DNA of 64,000 bases from Epiperipatus broadwayi (GCA_028023455.1 JAQFVV010006208.1:8912963-8976962), one strand, 5' to 3'; numbered from the stretch's first letter, positions 10,986 through 21,080 are shown. Notes: generated by a model from the sequence alone, not told the origin. Made by a program: numbers and translations.

Positions 10986-11641
10986 TTATTATATACATAT
11001 AAAGCATGGCAACCAGAGTAGCAAAATTCAAAAAATATTAAACACTAATACTATTTTGCCAAACACTTTTGGTATCAAGTACCAGAATCATGGTGACATA
11101 TTGGAACTGAATGATTAATGTTCCAGTGCATGCTCAGTGGAACACTAATGTTATGCTGATTAAGAAAGTTATTCAACTTAGCAATAAACCAAACCTCTTT
11201 CAACTTTCTCTTTCTATTGTTTGATTCATTACACACTACTAATGTTTTGAGGATGAAACTCATGCCCACAACTACTTTTATGATTTAAAAAGACAGAATT
11301 AACTTGCGAATTTATGGGCATAAATTTTATCCTCAAAATATTAGTACTGTGTGTAATGAATCGAACGATAGAAAAGGAAGTTTAAAAAGGCTTGGTTTAT
11401 TGCTAAGTTGAATAACATTGTTAATCAGCATAAAATTAGTATTCCATTGAGCATGCACTGGAATATTAACCATTCAGTTCCAATATGTCACCATGTTTTT
11501 GGTACTTGATACCAAAAGCACTTGGCAAAATAGTATTAGTGTTTAATATTTTTTGAATTTTTCTACTCTGGTTGATACATTTTACACATGCATAATAATT
11601 TCTATTATTTGACAGAGTTATTGTGTTATTTATTTATTATT
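10986..11641. mobile_element. Palindromic Penelope-like 3' fragment with 13-bp TSD
   Basis: Two inverted arms of about 255 bp (about 11015-11270 and 11310-11570) are joined head to head. On the - strand of the left arm the translation ESNNRKRKLKEVWFIAKLNN resembles the basic C-terminal tail of Penelope-like GIY-YIG proteins. The right arm encodes the same on the + strand, more decayed. The unit is flanked by the exact repeat AGATAGTTTTAAG (10973-10985, 11642-11654). This links Penelope-derived sequence to the 13-bp TSD class. Confidence 0.8.
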
Positions 11642-11978
11642 AGATAGTTTTAAGATAAAAATAAAATAAATGACAGTAGCTGGAATTGCTTTTAAATAAA
11701 TTACATTTAAGAGGTAAAACTAAAATAAAAACATAGCTGATCACCAAATATTTTGACCCATTAATCTTTAACTGAGGTTTAAAGTTTATATCTGTGCTAG
11801 AGATAATCTCTAGTTTAGAAAATGATTAATAATAATCATTATTGTATTTATGTGACAAGTATGGAGTCAAAGTTGTGAGTGGAGTGAGTTTTTGACAATG
11901 GTAAATAAAAATGTAACAATTTACTATAGATAAATACGCTTCATATAATAGAGATATATATGGGAGATAGTGACCTGG

Positions 11979-12021
11979 GCCAGCTGATGAGTGCTGGTTC
12001 ATCATAAAATGTATCTTGGAG
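11979..12021 (+). ncRNA. Hammerhead-like motif, decayed (family C unit 1)
   Basis: Core CTGATGA is kept. Stem II (GTGCTGGTTCATCAT) is damaged and GAA has become TAA. Stem I keeps CCA/TGG. Probably inactive. Confidence 0.5.
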
Positions 12022-12398
12022 GTCATTTGTCTTTTATTGTATCTTTATTTATATGAATTTAAAAAGAATGGGGAAGTATGAAGGTTGTTTAATATACTTA
12101 TCAAAGATATTATACATGGGAAGAGAAAAGTGAATAACTATATGTGTGTATGTTTAAAATTAAAAAATCAGATATATTAATCTTTAACTGAGGTTTAAAT
12201 TTTATATCTGTGCTAGAGATAATCTCTATAGTTTAGAAAATGATTGGTAATAATCATTATTGTATTTATCTGACATGGATGGTGCCAAAGTTGTGAATGG
12301 AATGAGTTTGACAATGGTAAATGAAAATTAACAATATACTATAGATAAATAAATACTCTTCATATAATAGAGATGTATGTGGGAGATAGTGACCTGGG

Positions 12399-12438
12399 CC
12401 AACTGATGAGTGCTGATTCAGCACAAAATGCATCTTGG
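12399..12438 (+). ncRNA. Hammerhead motif with G12A change (family C unit 2)
   Basis: Stem I CCAA/TTGG; core CTGATGA; perfect 6-bp stem II GTGCTG-ATT-CAGCAC; the GAA element reads AAA; stem III ATGCAT; cleavage-site C at 12434. All helices pair, but the essential G12 is A at 12425, so cleavage is expected to be lost. Confidence 0.7.
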
Positions 12439-12989
12439 GGGTCATTTATCTTTTATTGTATCTTTATTTATATGAAATTTAAAAAGAATGGGAAAGTATG
12501 GAGGTTGTTTAATATATCTATCAATATTTCAAGGTACATATGTCAAAGCTAACCCATGTTGTTTTTTAAGGATATTTCTTATTGTCAAATTAAAAAGTCT
12601 AAAGAATTGTTCATTTCGTATATAAAATGTATAGAATAATAAATACATCATAAGGTTGAAAAATTTTAAAACTCTTAAACTTCCGATTGATAATGCCAGT
12701 TTGAAATATGGGAATTTACTATAATGAAATATATGAGCTAAATTTACATAACTAAATATGTTAAACACAATCAATTTGCATATAATTATTAGTCATTAGT
12801 TAGTTTTATTTATATTAATTTATATATTAATTTAAATTTACATCATCACAAAAGATTATATTATATATATATTTTATTTATATAAGTATAGAGGATTTGA
12901 ACTCAGATTTTCAAGCACCCTTCAACTATCCACACTATATCATATAACTGATACACATGACCACACACATGTAGAAAAGATTAATAATC

Positions 12990-13033
12990 ACCAATATACG
13001 TATTTCATGCTAATCCAGCACTCATCAGTTGGT
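12990..13033 (-). ncRNA. Hammerhead ribozyme, type I, intact core (family B)
   Basis: On the - strand: stem I ACCAA; core CTGATGA; stem II GTGCT-GGATT-AGCAT (one G-U pair next to the core); GAA; stem III ATACGTAT; cleavage-site A; stem I partner TTGGT. Every conserved core base of a hammerhead is present. The very short palindromic stem III suggests it may work best as a dimer. It is antisense to the SLC22-like gene. Confidence 0.83.
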
Positions 13034-13312
13034 CCAGATTATCATCTCCCACACATATATATAATCAGTGCTCAGTTTATATTAAGATAGCAAATCTTCA
13101 TACTTTAATGGATAGGCTTCAATCTACTCCAACCTCCAACTTTTCAGCCATCCATATCATTGAAAATCTGATGATGAAAACTCAAATCCCATCCTGATGA
13201 AGTTGGAGGTTGGAGTAGACTGAAGCCTATCCATTAAAGTATGAACATTTGCTATCTTAATATAAACTGAGCACTGATTATATATATATATGTGTGGGAG
13301 ATGATAATCTGG

Positions 13313-13356
13313 ACCAACTGATGAGTGCTGGATTAGCATGAAATACATATATTGGT
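13313..13356 (+). ncRNA. Hammerhead ribozyme, type I, intact core (family B)
   Basis: Stem I ACCAA (13313-13317) pairs with TTGGT (13352-13356). Core CTGATGA is at 13318-13324, stem II is GTGCT/AGCAT, GAA is at 13340-13342, stem III is ATACATAT, and the cleavage-site A is 13351. It lies in the sense orientation of the host intron and faces the - copy at 12990-13033 within one palindrome. Confidence 0.83.
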
Positions 13357-13570
13357 GATTATTTATCTTTTCTACATGTGTGTGGTCATGTAAATAAATA
13401 TAATCTTTTCTACATGTGTGTGGTCATGTGCATCAGTTATATGAGATAGTGTGGATAGTTGAAGGGTGCTTGAAAATCTGAGTTCAAATACTCTATACTT
13501 ATAATTAAGCTCCCAGGTTTGTGAAGAGTGCCTGGTTTTCAAATATTTTATTTATATCTATATCATTTTT

Positions 13571-14254
13571 GAAATACAAGTACTGTATAATGTTTATACT
13601 TAACCTAGATATAATTAAAGGGGATTTGAACCCAGACTTTCAAGATCTCAAGTCATTTATTCTGGAGATCATTTATCCATTTCACATGTATGCAGTTATA
13701 TATATTGGTTATATTGAATAAAGTGGATGACAATAGGGAGCTTGAAAGTCTGGATTCTAATCCCATTTAATTACATCTATTTTAAGTATATACATTATAC
13801 TTGTATTTCAATATTACATTTTCAGCCTATGTTCTGCTCATCCCTCCTCTGTATATTTAAATGGACATATTAAGGTCCTATATATGAGGGGTCAGAATGA
13901 CTTAAGGTCAACATGGATATGATAATATTGGCATCATCAAGGACTTTGAGCATTCCATCATCAAATTTTCAGTGATATAGTTGAAGAGTGGAGGATTGAA
14001 GCATATCCATTAAAGTGTATAGATTTGCTATTTTAATACAATCTGAGCATTGGTTATATATGTATATGTATGTGTGTTTGAGGGGGGAGATGGTGAGGTG
14101 GACCAACTGATGAGTGCTAGTTTTGTATGAAATACTATATTGGAGATCATTTATCTTTTTCACATGTATGTTGACATGTATATCGGTTATATTGGGTAGA
14201 GTGTATGATAGTAGGGAGCTTGAAAGCCTGGGTTCAAATCCCCTTAAATTATAA
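13571..14254 (+). mobile_element. Family B element, partial tandem with 13-bp TSD
   Basis: Order: inverted 3' segment (13571-13670); 3' segment (13671-13820); 5' segment containing GAGGGGTCAGAATGAC; hammerhead; second 3' segment to 14254. The repeated 3' segments are 468 bp apart. The first begins at TCTGGAGATC, almost exactly where the downstream ribozyme would cut (before TTGGAGATC). The exact direct repeat CTATATCATTTTT flanks it (13558-13570, 14255-14267). A B-box-like GGTTCAAATCCCC lies near the end. Confidence 0.87.
14102..14144 (+). ncRNA. Hammerhead motif with weakened stem II (family B)
   Basis: ACCAA, CTGATGA, GAA, ATACTAT, A and TTGG are all present in order. The stem II segment GTGCTAGTTTTGTAT has lost pairs, and stem III is one base shorter. 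Reduced or no activity expected. Confidence 0.6.
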
Positions 14255-14487
14255 CTATATCATTTTTTTAGCATTCGCTTTCAAATTATAAGCAGAAAAA
14301 AAATCAAAAAAAAGATAAACATATAAAGCTAGAAAACAAACAAAAACAAAATATAAGAAAAAACTGATGTCAGTTCTGTGGTGCATATAATTAAAGTTTG
14401 GAAAAATGTAGCTTCAGAAACTCATATTCTTATTATTAGAACTAGTGCAAAGAAATGGCATGAATGGATTATGATAACAAGACTCTG

Positions 14488-14604
14488 ACTAAAGCGTTGT
14501 TAGCTGAGAGGTCACCATAGCCACCTTGCAAGCAAGTAGCTGGTTGCAGACGGTTGTTGCGGGTTCGCCTCCCGGCCGATGCTATGACATATAAAAAAAA
14601 AAAA
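14488..14604 (+). mobile_element. tRNA-derived SINE, second subfamily
   Basis: A-box-like TTAGCTGAGAGG, B box GGTTCGCCTCC, end GATGCTATGACA and a 12-A tail. Compared with the copies at 6357 and 61804 it has the longer middle GGTTGCAGACGGTTGTTG, shared with the copy at 52290. No convincing target duplication was found. Confidence 0.82.
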
Positions 14605-15395
14605 GTTAGTAAGATGTAAGAAATTGGAGAGTGGAAAAAAGAATAATTAAGCGTAATTTTGTTATAAACATTAGTAATACTGTAATTATTAGTGATCCAC
14701 ATACTTTTTATTATAATAATCAGCAAGCGACACTTATTTTTATATCATTTAGTAATGCAGAAGCAGTGAAAACCTCCAGCTAGTTATATGTCTATTAACT
14801 AGCAGTAAACATAAGTATAGGATGAGCACATCTACACTTTAATTTTGATCATACATAAGCATACCATTTACTGACATACTTACGTATGGAGCATGGTATA
14901 TACATATATGAATTCATAATATTTGTGGAAACTTCCGTGTATTAAAAATATAATAGCTAAATAGCTGACATTTCAATACAATAACAATTATTTTCCTCAG
15001 AGCTTCTTCCTTCTCATATCATAAGAATGTGTGTTTCAAAATACCTCCATTCTGTAAACAAATCTTTCATATAATGTTAATTCTAATATTCTCATGGATA
15101 AATGAGGAATTCATAGTATTATTCCCAAGAGTTAAATAGCTGACGTTTCAGTACAATAACAAGTATTTTCCTCAGAGCTTCTTCCTTTTCAAATCACACA
15201 CACAAACATATATATATACTAACATAATTTCAAGACAACTATAAGCTAGTCTGAAATCACTATATCTAATCAGAGGAAAAGACTGGTCCTCATATTTAAC
15301 AAACTCTTAAATTAATCTGCAGTTAATAGCTGTCTTGAAATTAAGTTACTATATATAAATCACACTCTGCATGCAAGTATATCAATAAATGATAT

Positions 15396-15886
15396 GAAAC
15401 AATGCAAAACTCTCTCCATACAGTAGTGCCACCCTGTGCCAATCAGAATAATCAATGGATGCCAGAAGGCTTGTGCATAAAATCCCTATCTAGTGCCTAC
15501 TCATCCAATATCCCCAGACTAGTTTCTGGCTTGTGGCCATCATCAGTGAGGAGCCTTGGATCTGAGAGCACTGCACATAGATCTTAGGATCTAATGCAAC
15601 CCTCCAGCAACCACCTTTTATTTCCACTTAACTACAAAACCATGAGAATGAAATTGAAAACACAATAATACTTTCAATCTAAGCTCAATAGCTTATATAG
15701 TCATATGGGTCTGAACTCAATTCAGTACCCATACATTTTGGTGGCTTTGGCTCTTTAACAACCATAGACACCACTATTCTATTAGGCAGGATTGGTGTTA
15801 AACCACTAAACATCACATGATCACTGAGTTTTGCCTTGTTTAATAACAATTATGTGCTAGTATAAGATAGTGATCATGTGATGTTT
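15396..15886 (-). mobile_element. Family A hammerhead element nested in family E
   Basis: A full-looking unit with AACTCTCTCCATACAGTAG at its + strand left end and the GATCATGTGATGTTTA end at the right. It is flanked by near-identical 12-bp repeats AATAAATGATAT (15384-15395) and AATAAATGGTAT (15887-15898). The ribozyme-sense strand is -. It is younger than the family E host element. Confidence 0.82.
15511..15552 (-). ncRNA. Hammerhead ribozyme, type I, fully paired (family A)
   Basis: On the - strand: stem I TCCTCA; core CTGATGA (complement of 15540-15546); 4-bp stem II TGGC-CACAA-GCCA; GAA; palindromic stem III ACTAGT; cleavage-site C at 15517; stem I partner TGGGGA, giving six pairs including one U-G. 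All conserved core bases are present. It is independent in sequence from the family B ribozyme, so two ribozyme lineages co-exist in the window. Confidence 0.82.
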
Positions 15887-16139
15887 AATAAATGGTATAT
15901 TTATATATGATCAAAGCTAAATATAGATGAGCTCATTCTATATTTATATTTGTGACAGTTAGGGTACATATCTAGCTGGAGGTTTTCAGTGCTTCCAAAT
16001 TATTGCATCTATTTTGGGCTATTAAAAGTTATATTTTTATATCATTATAATCAAAAAGTAAAAAACAATTCAACCCTATTAATTTTTTTCTTCTTTCATT
16101 GCTGTGTTATGGTAAATTTCATGCATAGTAGTCATGCAT

Positions 16140-16261
16140 GCTTTTAAAATGAAACTAAAATGTCTTAATGCTTAGGAATATCTGAGATGCCATTATAATT
16201 GCTTTTAAAATGAAACTAAAATGTCTTAATGCTTAGGAATATCTGAGATGCCATTATAATT
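16140..16261. repeat. Exact 61-bp tandem duplication
   Basis: Units 16140-16200 and 16201-16261 are identical. The lack of divergence implies a recent duplication or an assembly artefact. Confidence 0.95.
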
Positions 16262-16865
16262 CTTCCAGTATAACTTAGCCTAAAACTTACGAATCATGTT
16301 AAAATATTAACAGATTTCAAAAGTGGTAAAAATGAAATGATATTAAAAAGTTAACATTACCTTACAAACAATTCCTGAATACCAGAAAATTAACAAATCA
16401 GCAATTTTCCAGTAAATTTTCTATTAAGACAATATATGTATAAAAGGAACATGAAAATAATTTAAAATTCAATTACATTTAGGAGAATTGTGGAAAATAA
16501 CTATATGCAAAAGCGTACACGAGATATGCTTAAAATCTGAATAAAGTTTGCAATTTTTGCCTAGTGTTTGACTAAGTTATATTAACTATAGTCATGGCAT
16601 CTGATAGAGAGGAGATGATTGCCAGCTTTATTAGAGAAATGTGAATAGAATATCTGAAATTTTGCAAGCAAGTACAAAAATAATTACGAATGACATGAGT
16701 GAATATAAATATGATTCAGCAACAAATGGTATAGACAATATTAAAAATTTAATGACATTTTATATTTCTTACATTCTTTGAAATGACATACATTTTAATA
16801 AAGAAAAGAAGAAGCAATTAATTCTAAGATTGGGAAAGTTCTGTATGATTTATGTAATCACACAG
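16262..16865. other. Intron 2 sequence, no feature seen
   Basis: AT-rich, with no recognisable repeat or coding similarity. Confidence 0.45.
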
Positions 16866-16878
16866 CTAATAAAAAGTA

Positions 16879-17212
16879 AGCCAATAAACATCACATGATC
16901 ACCATTTCTTATGCTTGCTTATAACTGTTATTAAAACAGGCAAAACTCACTATATGTATTGCCACACTGCAAGCTAGAGTAATCAATGGGTGCCAGAAGG
17001 CTTGTGCATAAAATCCCCATCTAGTGCCTACTCATCTAGGTGCAGTGCTCTCAGGTCCAAAGCTCCTCATTAACGAAGGCCACAAGCCAGAAACTAGTCT
17101 GGAAATATTGGATGAGTAGGCACTAGATGGGGATTTTATGCACAAGCCTTCTGGCATTCATTGATTGCTCTAGTTTACAGTGTGGCAATACACACAGTGA
17201 GTTTTACCTGTT
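16879..17212. mobile_element. Family A element, palindromic copy with 13-bp TSD
   Basis: Two inverted arms, both containing GCCAGAAGGCTTGTGCATAA or its complement, meet near 17035. The exact direct repeat CTAATAAAAAGTA flanks it (16866-16878, 17213-17225). The ribozyme of the right arm has lost its core (TTAACGA in place of CTGATGA). The left arm lacks that segment. Confidence 0.88.
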
Positions 17213-17485
17213 CTAATAAAAAGTAGTGAAAGAGCTAAAAGATAGATTGGCTTCATTCTATCTTTATGCAGTTTTTGATATTTGCATAACTCAGTGGGAA
17301 ATAGTACTGAACCATTACTTTTCAGGGTTCAATAAAGAGAAATAATGAAGTTTCCACATCATAATGAGAATATGAAGTATATCAGGATATACTGCACACG
17401 TTAATTTTTTAAACATATTTGAGTAGTGTGTGTTTTAAAATGAATTACCTGTTTGTGGAAAGTGGAATATATTAATGGTGCAAAT

Positions 17486-17965
17486 TTAAGGGATAATGAA
17501 GGTCCACTATTCTGGAAAGATTATACAATTATAACTCCTTTACAGATTTACAGCATACCACTGCTTTCAATCAGGCCGGTCACATTTGTAGCACTAAGAT
17601 AAGTATCTAGAAGAGAGTTCTCTCTTTTACATACCCATCTAAGTGCTATGAATATGCACAGAGGCAAAACTCTCCATAAAGTAGTGTCACTCAATGCAAG
17701 CCAGAGTAATCAATGGATGCAGGATGGTATCTGGAGAGGTTTGCCTCTGTGAAAAATAGCTTGTGTAAGCATAAAGAATGGTGATCATGTGATGCAATGA
17801 ATATGATCGGCCTATACTAATTAACCTATAAGTTCTCACTTCTACATACACATCTTAGCACTATGAATATGATTGGGCTGTTCAAAAGCAGTGCTAAATT
17901 GTAAATCTGTAAAGGAGTTAAAATTTTATAAACTTTCCGGCATATTGCACCTTCACGATATCGAA
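17486..17965. mobile_element. Terminal-inverted-repeat element with ~70-bp TIRs
   Basis: AACTCCTTTACAGATTTACAG (21 bases at 17534-17554) has its complement near 17908-17930, and pairing continues outward (CTTTCC, ACCTTC) to the ends. The interior also holds inverted TAGCACTAAGAT / ATCTTAGCACTA segments. A family A copy is nested at 17657-17793. It is probably an old non-autonomous DNA transposon. Confidence 0.75.
17657..17793. mobile_element. Short family A element nested in TIR element
   Basis: Contains AACTCTCCATAAAGTAG and TAATCAATGGATGC and ends with the GTGATCATGTGATG end. It is flanked by GCTATGAATATG (17645-17656) and GCAATGAATATG (17794-17805), one mismatch. The ribozyme segment is deleted. 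Confidence 0.75.
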
Positions 17966-17969
17966 TTAC

Positions 17970-18563
17970 AAACATATAAGGAAAGAAGTAGTAGATAGAT
18001 TTATTTACAATTAATAGTACAAAATATATACAAGATTAGTATAAATATACAATATTTTCTGGGAATTTGCTTTAAAGCATGTGTATACATTAAAAATAAA
18101 ACTTAAAATTGAGAATAGTGGGAATAGTATTTTGAACCAAAATTCAATCAGAATTTGGACACAGATTTTGGAATCTAGAAATAAGGTTTTTGTGGTAGGT
18201 AATCATATTAAGGATACATGTCAAAGAAAATATCTGCAAACAAAGTGTATGTAGATGATCAATAAAGTCAAAAGAATGTCTGTATACTTTTAGTAATGCA
18301 TTTGAATAGCTAATTGCAGCTGATTGATTATTTAAGAAATTAATTATTAATGTAATAATATATACTCAAGCTCTGAAGACTCGAAAAAACACGTAGATTG
18401 TACTAAATTTTAAAAGCCTTATTAAATGAGAAAGCAAATTATATTGTTAAATAAAAAGTCTAATGAAAAACTCTGGGTATATGATTTGATTTAAACATTT
18501 AGTTTATCACTTTATATTTACTTTAAAAAAAAAAAATAATTCTTAAACTCGGAGGTAAAAAGC
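17970..18563. other. Intron 2 sequence, no feature seen
   Basis: AT-rich, with no identifiable element. Confidence 0.45.
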
Positions 18564-18564
18564 C

Positions 18565-18945
18565 AATAAACTCACCACGCTAATGGAGAGATGCATGTTG
18601 GGAGTAACAAGAAGAGATCGAAAACGCAATGTATGGGTAAGAGAACAAACAGGTGTTACTGATCTCCTTGAAAAAAATAAAAGACTGAGATGGAGTTGGG
18701 ATGGACATATTGCTAGAAGAGATGATAATAGATGGACAATTGAAATTTTAAACTGGATTCCAAGAGATTGTAAAAGACCCAGAAAGAGACCACATGTGAG
18801 ATTGATGGATGAAATAAGAAAGTGTGCAGGGGTGATGTGGAGAAGAGAAGCTAAAGATCGGAAAAGATGGATTGAACTTGGAGATACCTTCATCCTGCAG
18901 TGGATTGATAATGGTTGATGATGATGATGATATTTACTAAATTCA
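18565..18945 (+). pseudogene. RTE-type LINE, C-terminal end of ORF2
   Basis: Encodes NKLTTLMERCMLGVTRRDRK, then RLRWSWDGHIARRDDNRW, then WIPRDCKRPRKRPHVRLMDE, ending WIELGDTFILQWIDNG and a stop. This is the conserved tail that follows the reverse transcriptase in RTE-like LINEs. It is 5'-truncated, as LINE copies usually are, and followed by an ATG-repeat tail (TGATGATGATGATGAT). Two related fragments lie at 35185 and 59490. The frame is open for 111 residues, so the copy is not very old, but it lacks all catalytic domains. Confidence 0.85.
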
Positions 18946-19434
18946 TTCAAGAATTCCACAAGAAATTGACTGCACATTAATGATTCAAATCTATTATTTG
19001 GAAACACCATGATTTTGAAAATTATGCAAAATTGGGTAACTGATAGTAAAGGATGTTTGTTTATAAATGAATAATCACAGTGTTAACAATTGCAATGAGA
19101 AAAATATATGGAATGGTTGTTACAAATTTGGCCTGCTCAATTCCAACGCCCCATAGCCATATTATTTCAGCCACACTCACCCTTCAAATAAAAAAAGCTG
19201 GAATTTTAGCGCTACTGTCAAAGAGAAATTAAATACACTCTCTCTTTTAATTTTTTTTTGTAATTTTTATTTTAGATAAAAGTTAAATTCTTATTTTTTC
19301 TTTATAATAGATAAAACAAAAGAAGAAATAGGAATTCAATAGTTAAATGATAAAGATCTTTATCTTCTTTTCTTTTTCCTTTAAAAACCAATATAACACT
19401 CTTTTTGTAAAGAAATGAGAAAGATAAGTGCTTT

Positions 19435-19915
19435 TGAATTGATCATTTATCTTTTCTATATGTATGTGGTCATGTGTATCAGTAGTATGAGATAGTATGG
19501 ATAGTAGAAGAGTGCTTGAAAGTCTGAGTTCAAATCCCTATATTTACAATTAGGCTCCAGGTATGTGAAGAGTGCCCGTATTTCAAATATTTACAAAATA
19601 CTTAAATACAGAAATACTTTATATTCCTGAAGTTTAGATGTAATTATAGAGGATTTGAACTCAGACTTTCAAGTTCCCTTTAGCTATTCAATCTATCTCA
19701 CACAACCGATACACATGACCACACACATGGACCAACTAATGAGTGCTGGTTCAGTATTAAATACGGATATTGGGGATCATTTATCTTTTTCACATGTGTG
19801 TGGTCATGTGTATCGGTTGTATGAGATAGATTGGAGTAATTGAAGAGAGCTTGAAAGTTTGGGTTCATATTTCCTCCAATTAAACTAATTTAATATAAAT
19901 ATCTTGCATTTGTAT
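19435..19915 (+). mobile_element. Family B element, rearranged copy
   Basis: Order: a 3' segment starting GATCATTTATCTTTTC just past the expected cleavage position (19435-19600); an inverted 3' segment (19640-19730); the ribozyme segment; a second 3' segment. The hammerhead thus sits at the loop of an inverted repeat with ~85-bp arms. The ends are not precisely defined. Confidence 0.78.
19731..19774 (+). ncRNA. Hammerhead motif with two core mutations (family B)
   Basis: The helices are recognisable, but the core reads CTAATGA (G5 to A at 19738) and GAA reads TAA (G12 to T at 19758). Expected inactive. Confidence 0.6.
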
Positions 19916-20837
19916 TTTACTTTCATGTATTCATTCACATACGAGGCAATTGTGTACGAATATTCTTATATTTATTTTTAATGTAAACGAACGTATTTTA
20001 TGATAAAAAAAAGATTATACCAGCTAGCCCTAGTGACTGGAATGTAAATTAAAAAAAGAAAATTTAAAAATTATAATTTTTTTATTATTAATTTCTGTTT
20101 TTTTATTATATTTTGAATTGGATAACTGAACCATGGATATGAAATATTGCAGATAAAGGGAAATTACCTTCAAATTTAATGGTAGAATTATAACACTGCT
20201 TAAAATATTCAGCTTTCTGGATATGTTATTAAATTGAATCTTTTTTTATTTTTTTTTTTAAAAAAAAATGTCATTGTATTAAATGAAATGAAATAGATTT
20301 TACAAAAAAAAAATATTTTTGGGTGAATTTAAGCATGGTTTTTGTGGAAGTGACAAATCCTGTCTACATTTATAAAGATGTTTTCAAAGGCACTCAAATG
20401 GAATGCCGATGATAGCTTTTGTAGGGAAGATATGGCTGACAGAATATTATTGAAAATTATAATTAGGCAAAATATTGAAGTTCTTTTTTTTAAAAACAAA
20501 AAATAGTTTATCACAGAAGAAATTAAATGATAAACAGACTAACTCTCTATTAACTTTTCGTTCTTTTTGTCTTTCTATATATTTTTTGTTCATGCATTTA
20601 TTAGTATTAACGAAGATTAAATTCCCAAACTACTTTAATATTGTGAGTTGTTCCTATATCCCCTCCTTTTTTAGAACATGTATATATGATTTATGCATAA
20701 AAAACAATCCAACCTTTTCTCCCATTATTTCTTTTGTCTTTTCCTATATAATATTAAATATAAATATCAATAATATGAATCCACTTCATGTATGCAGCTG
20801 ATATCGTTTTTTAAAATCATGTTCTTATTCGCATCTC
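19916..20837. other. Intron 2 sequence, no feature seen
   Basis: AT-rich with long T and A runs around 20240-20270. The open frames at 20329-20514 and 20475-20801 are low-complexity and unlike known proteins. Confidence 0.45.
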
Positions 20838-20872
20838 TGAGGAAGTCTGTTCAACAATGGAAACTGTGATGT
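20838..20872 (+). other. Hammerhead-like motif of the Penelope-associated type
   Basis: CTGAGGA followed by AGTCTGTTCAACAATG and GAAAC. It resembles the CTGANGA-stem-GAAAC motif in the dimer at 25424-25872, but the intervening segment does not pair well. Confidence 0.3.
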
Positions 20873-20984
20873 CACTAAATATCATTAATATAACATTAAT
20901 ATGCTTAAAAGAAAAGATGAAGTTTTGTTTGACAATTTAACAAATAATTTGCTGAGTATTGCTTTTGATTGGAGGGCTGGGGGC

Positions 20985-21080
20985 ATAATCATAGCGCTTC
21001 AACTTATCAGCCAAACTGGTGTTATTATTGGAAATAACATTTCCTTATGAAACAGGGCTGAGTTCGATCCCTGTTTCAAA
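20985..21080 (+). repeat. tRNA-like fragment with B box
   Basis: ACAGGG and CCCTGT flank CTGAGTTCGAT, a recognisable T arm containing the B-box match GTTCGATCCC at about 21061-21070. No clear A box or full cloverleaf. Possibly a worn SINE head. Confidence 0.35.

Larger units (their letters stand above)
11755..12530 (+). mobile_element. Family C hammerhead element, 1.8-unit tandem
   Basis: Two direct copies with a period of 416-419 bp (TAATCTTTAACTGAGG at 11762 and 12178; CTGATGA at 11984 and 12403). Each carries a hammerhead-like segment related to family B. A tandem array with one ribozyme per unit is the arrangement expected of a retrozyme. The outer ends are not sharply defined. Confidence 0.82.
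12884..13542. mobile_element. Family B element, head-to-head palindrome with 15-bp TSD
   Basis: A - oriented unit (about 12890-13147) and a + oriented unit (about 13196-13500) form a near-perfect inverted repeat with ~255-bp arms, each with its own hammerhead. The right arm carries a short duplication of CTACATGTGTGTGGTCATGT. A 15-bp direct repeat ATATTTTATTTATAT flanks it (12869-12883, 13543-13557). The repeat is low-complexity, so its exact length is less certain. Confidence 0.85.
14759..15997. mobile_element. Family E element with terminal inverted repeats
   Basis: Terminal inverted repeats: 14759-14785 (AAGCAGTGAAAACCTCCAGC within) and 15972-15997 (GCTGGAGGTTTTCAGTGCTT within). The interior has two direct copies of a ~55-bp segment (14966-15020, 15140-15195) containing CTCAGAGCTTCTTCC. 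A family A element (15396-15886) has inserted into it. It is probably a non-autonomous DNA transposon; the superfamily is not recognised. Confidence 0.75.

Noticed and set aside
18543-19010. 155-residue frame on the - strand
   Set aside because: It is the antisense of the RTE-type LINE tail on the + strand, whose protein is recognisable. The same applies to 59462-59734.
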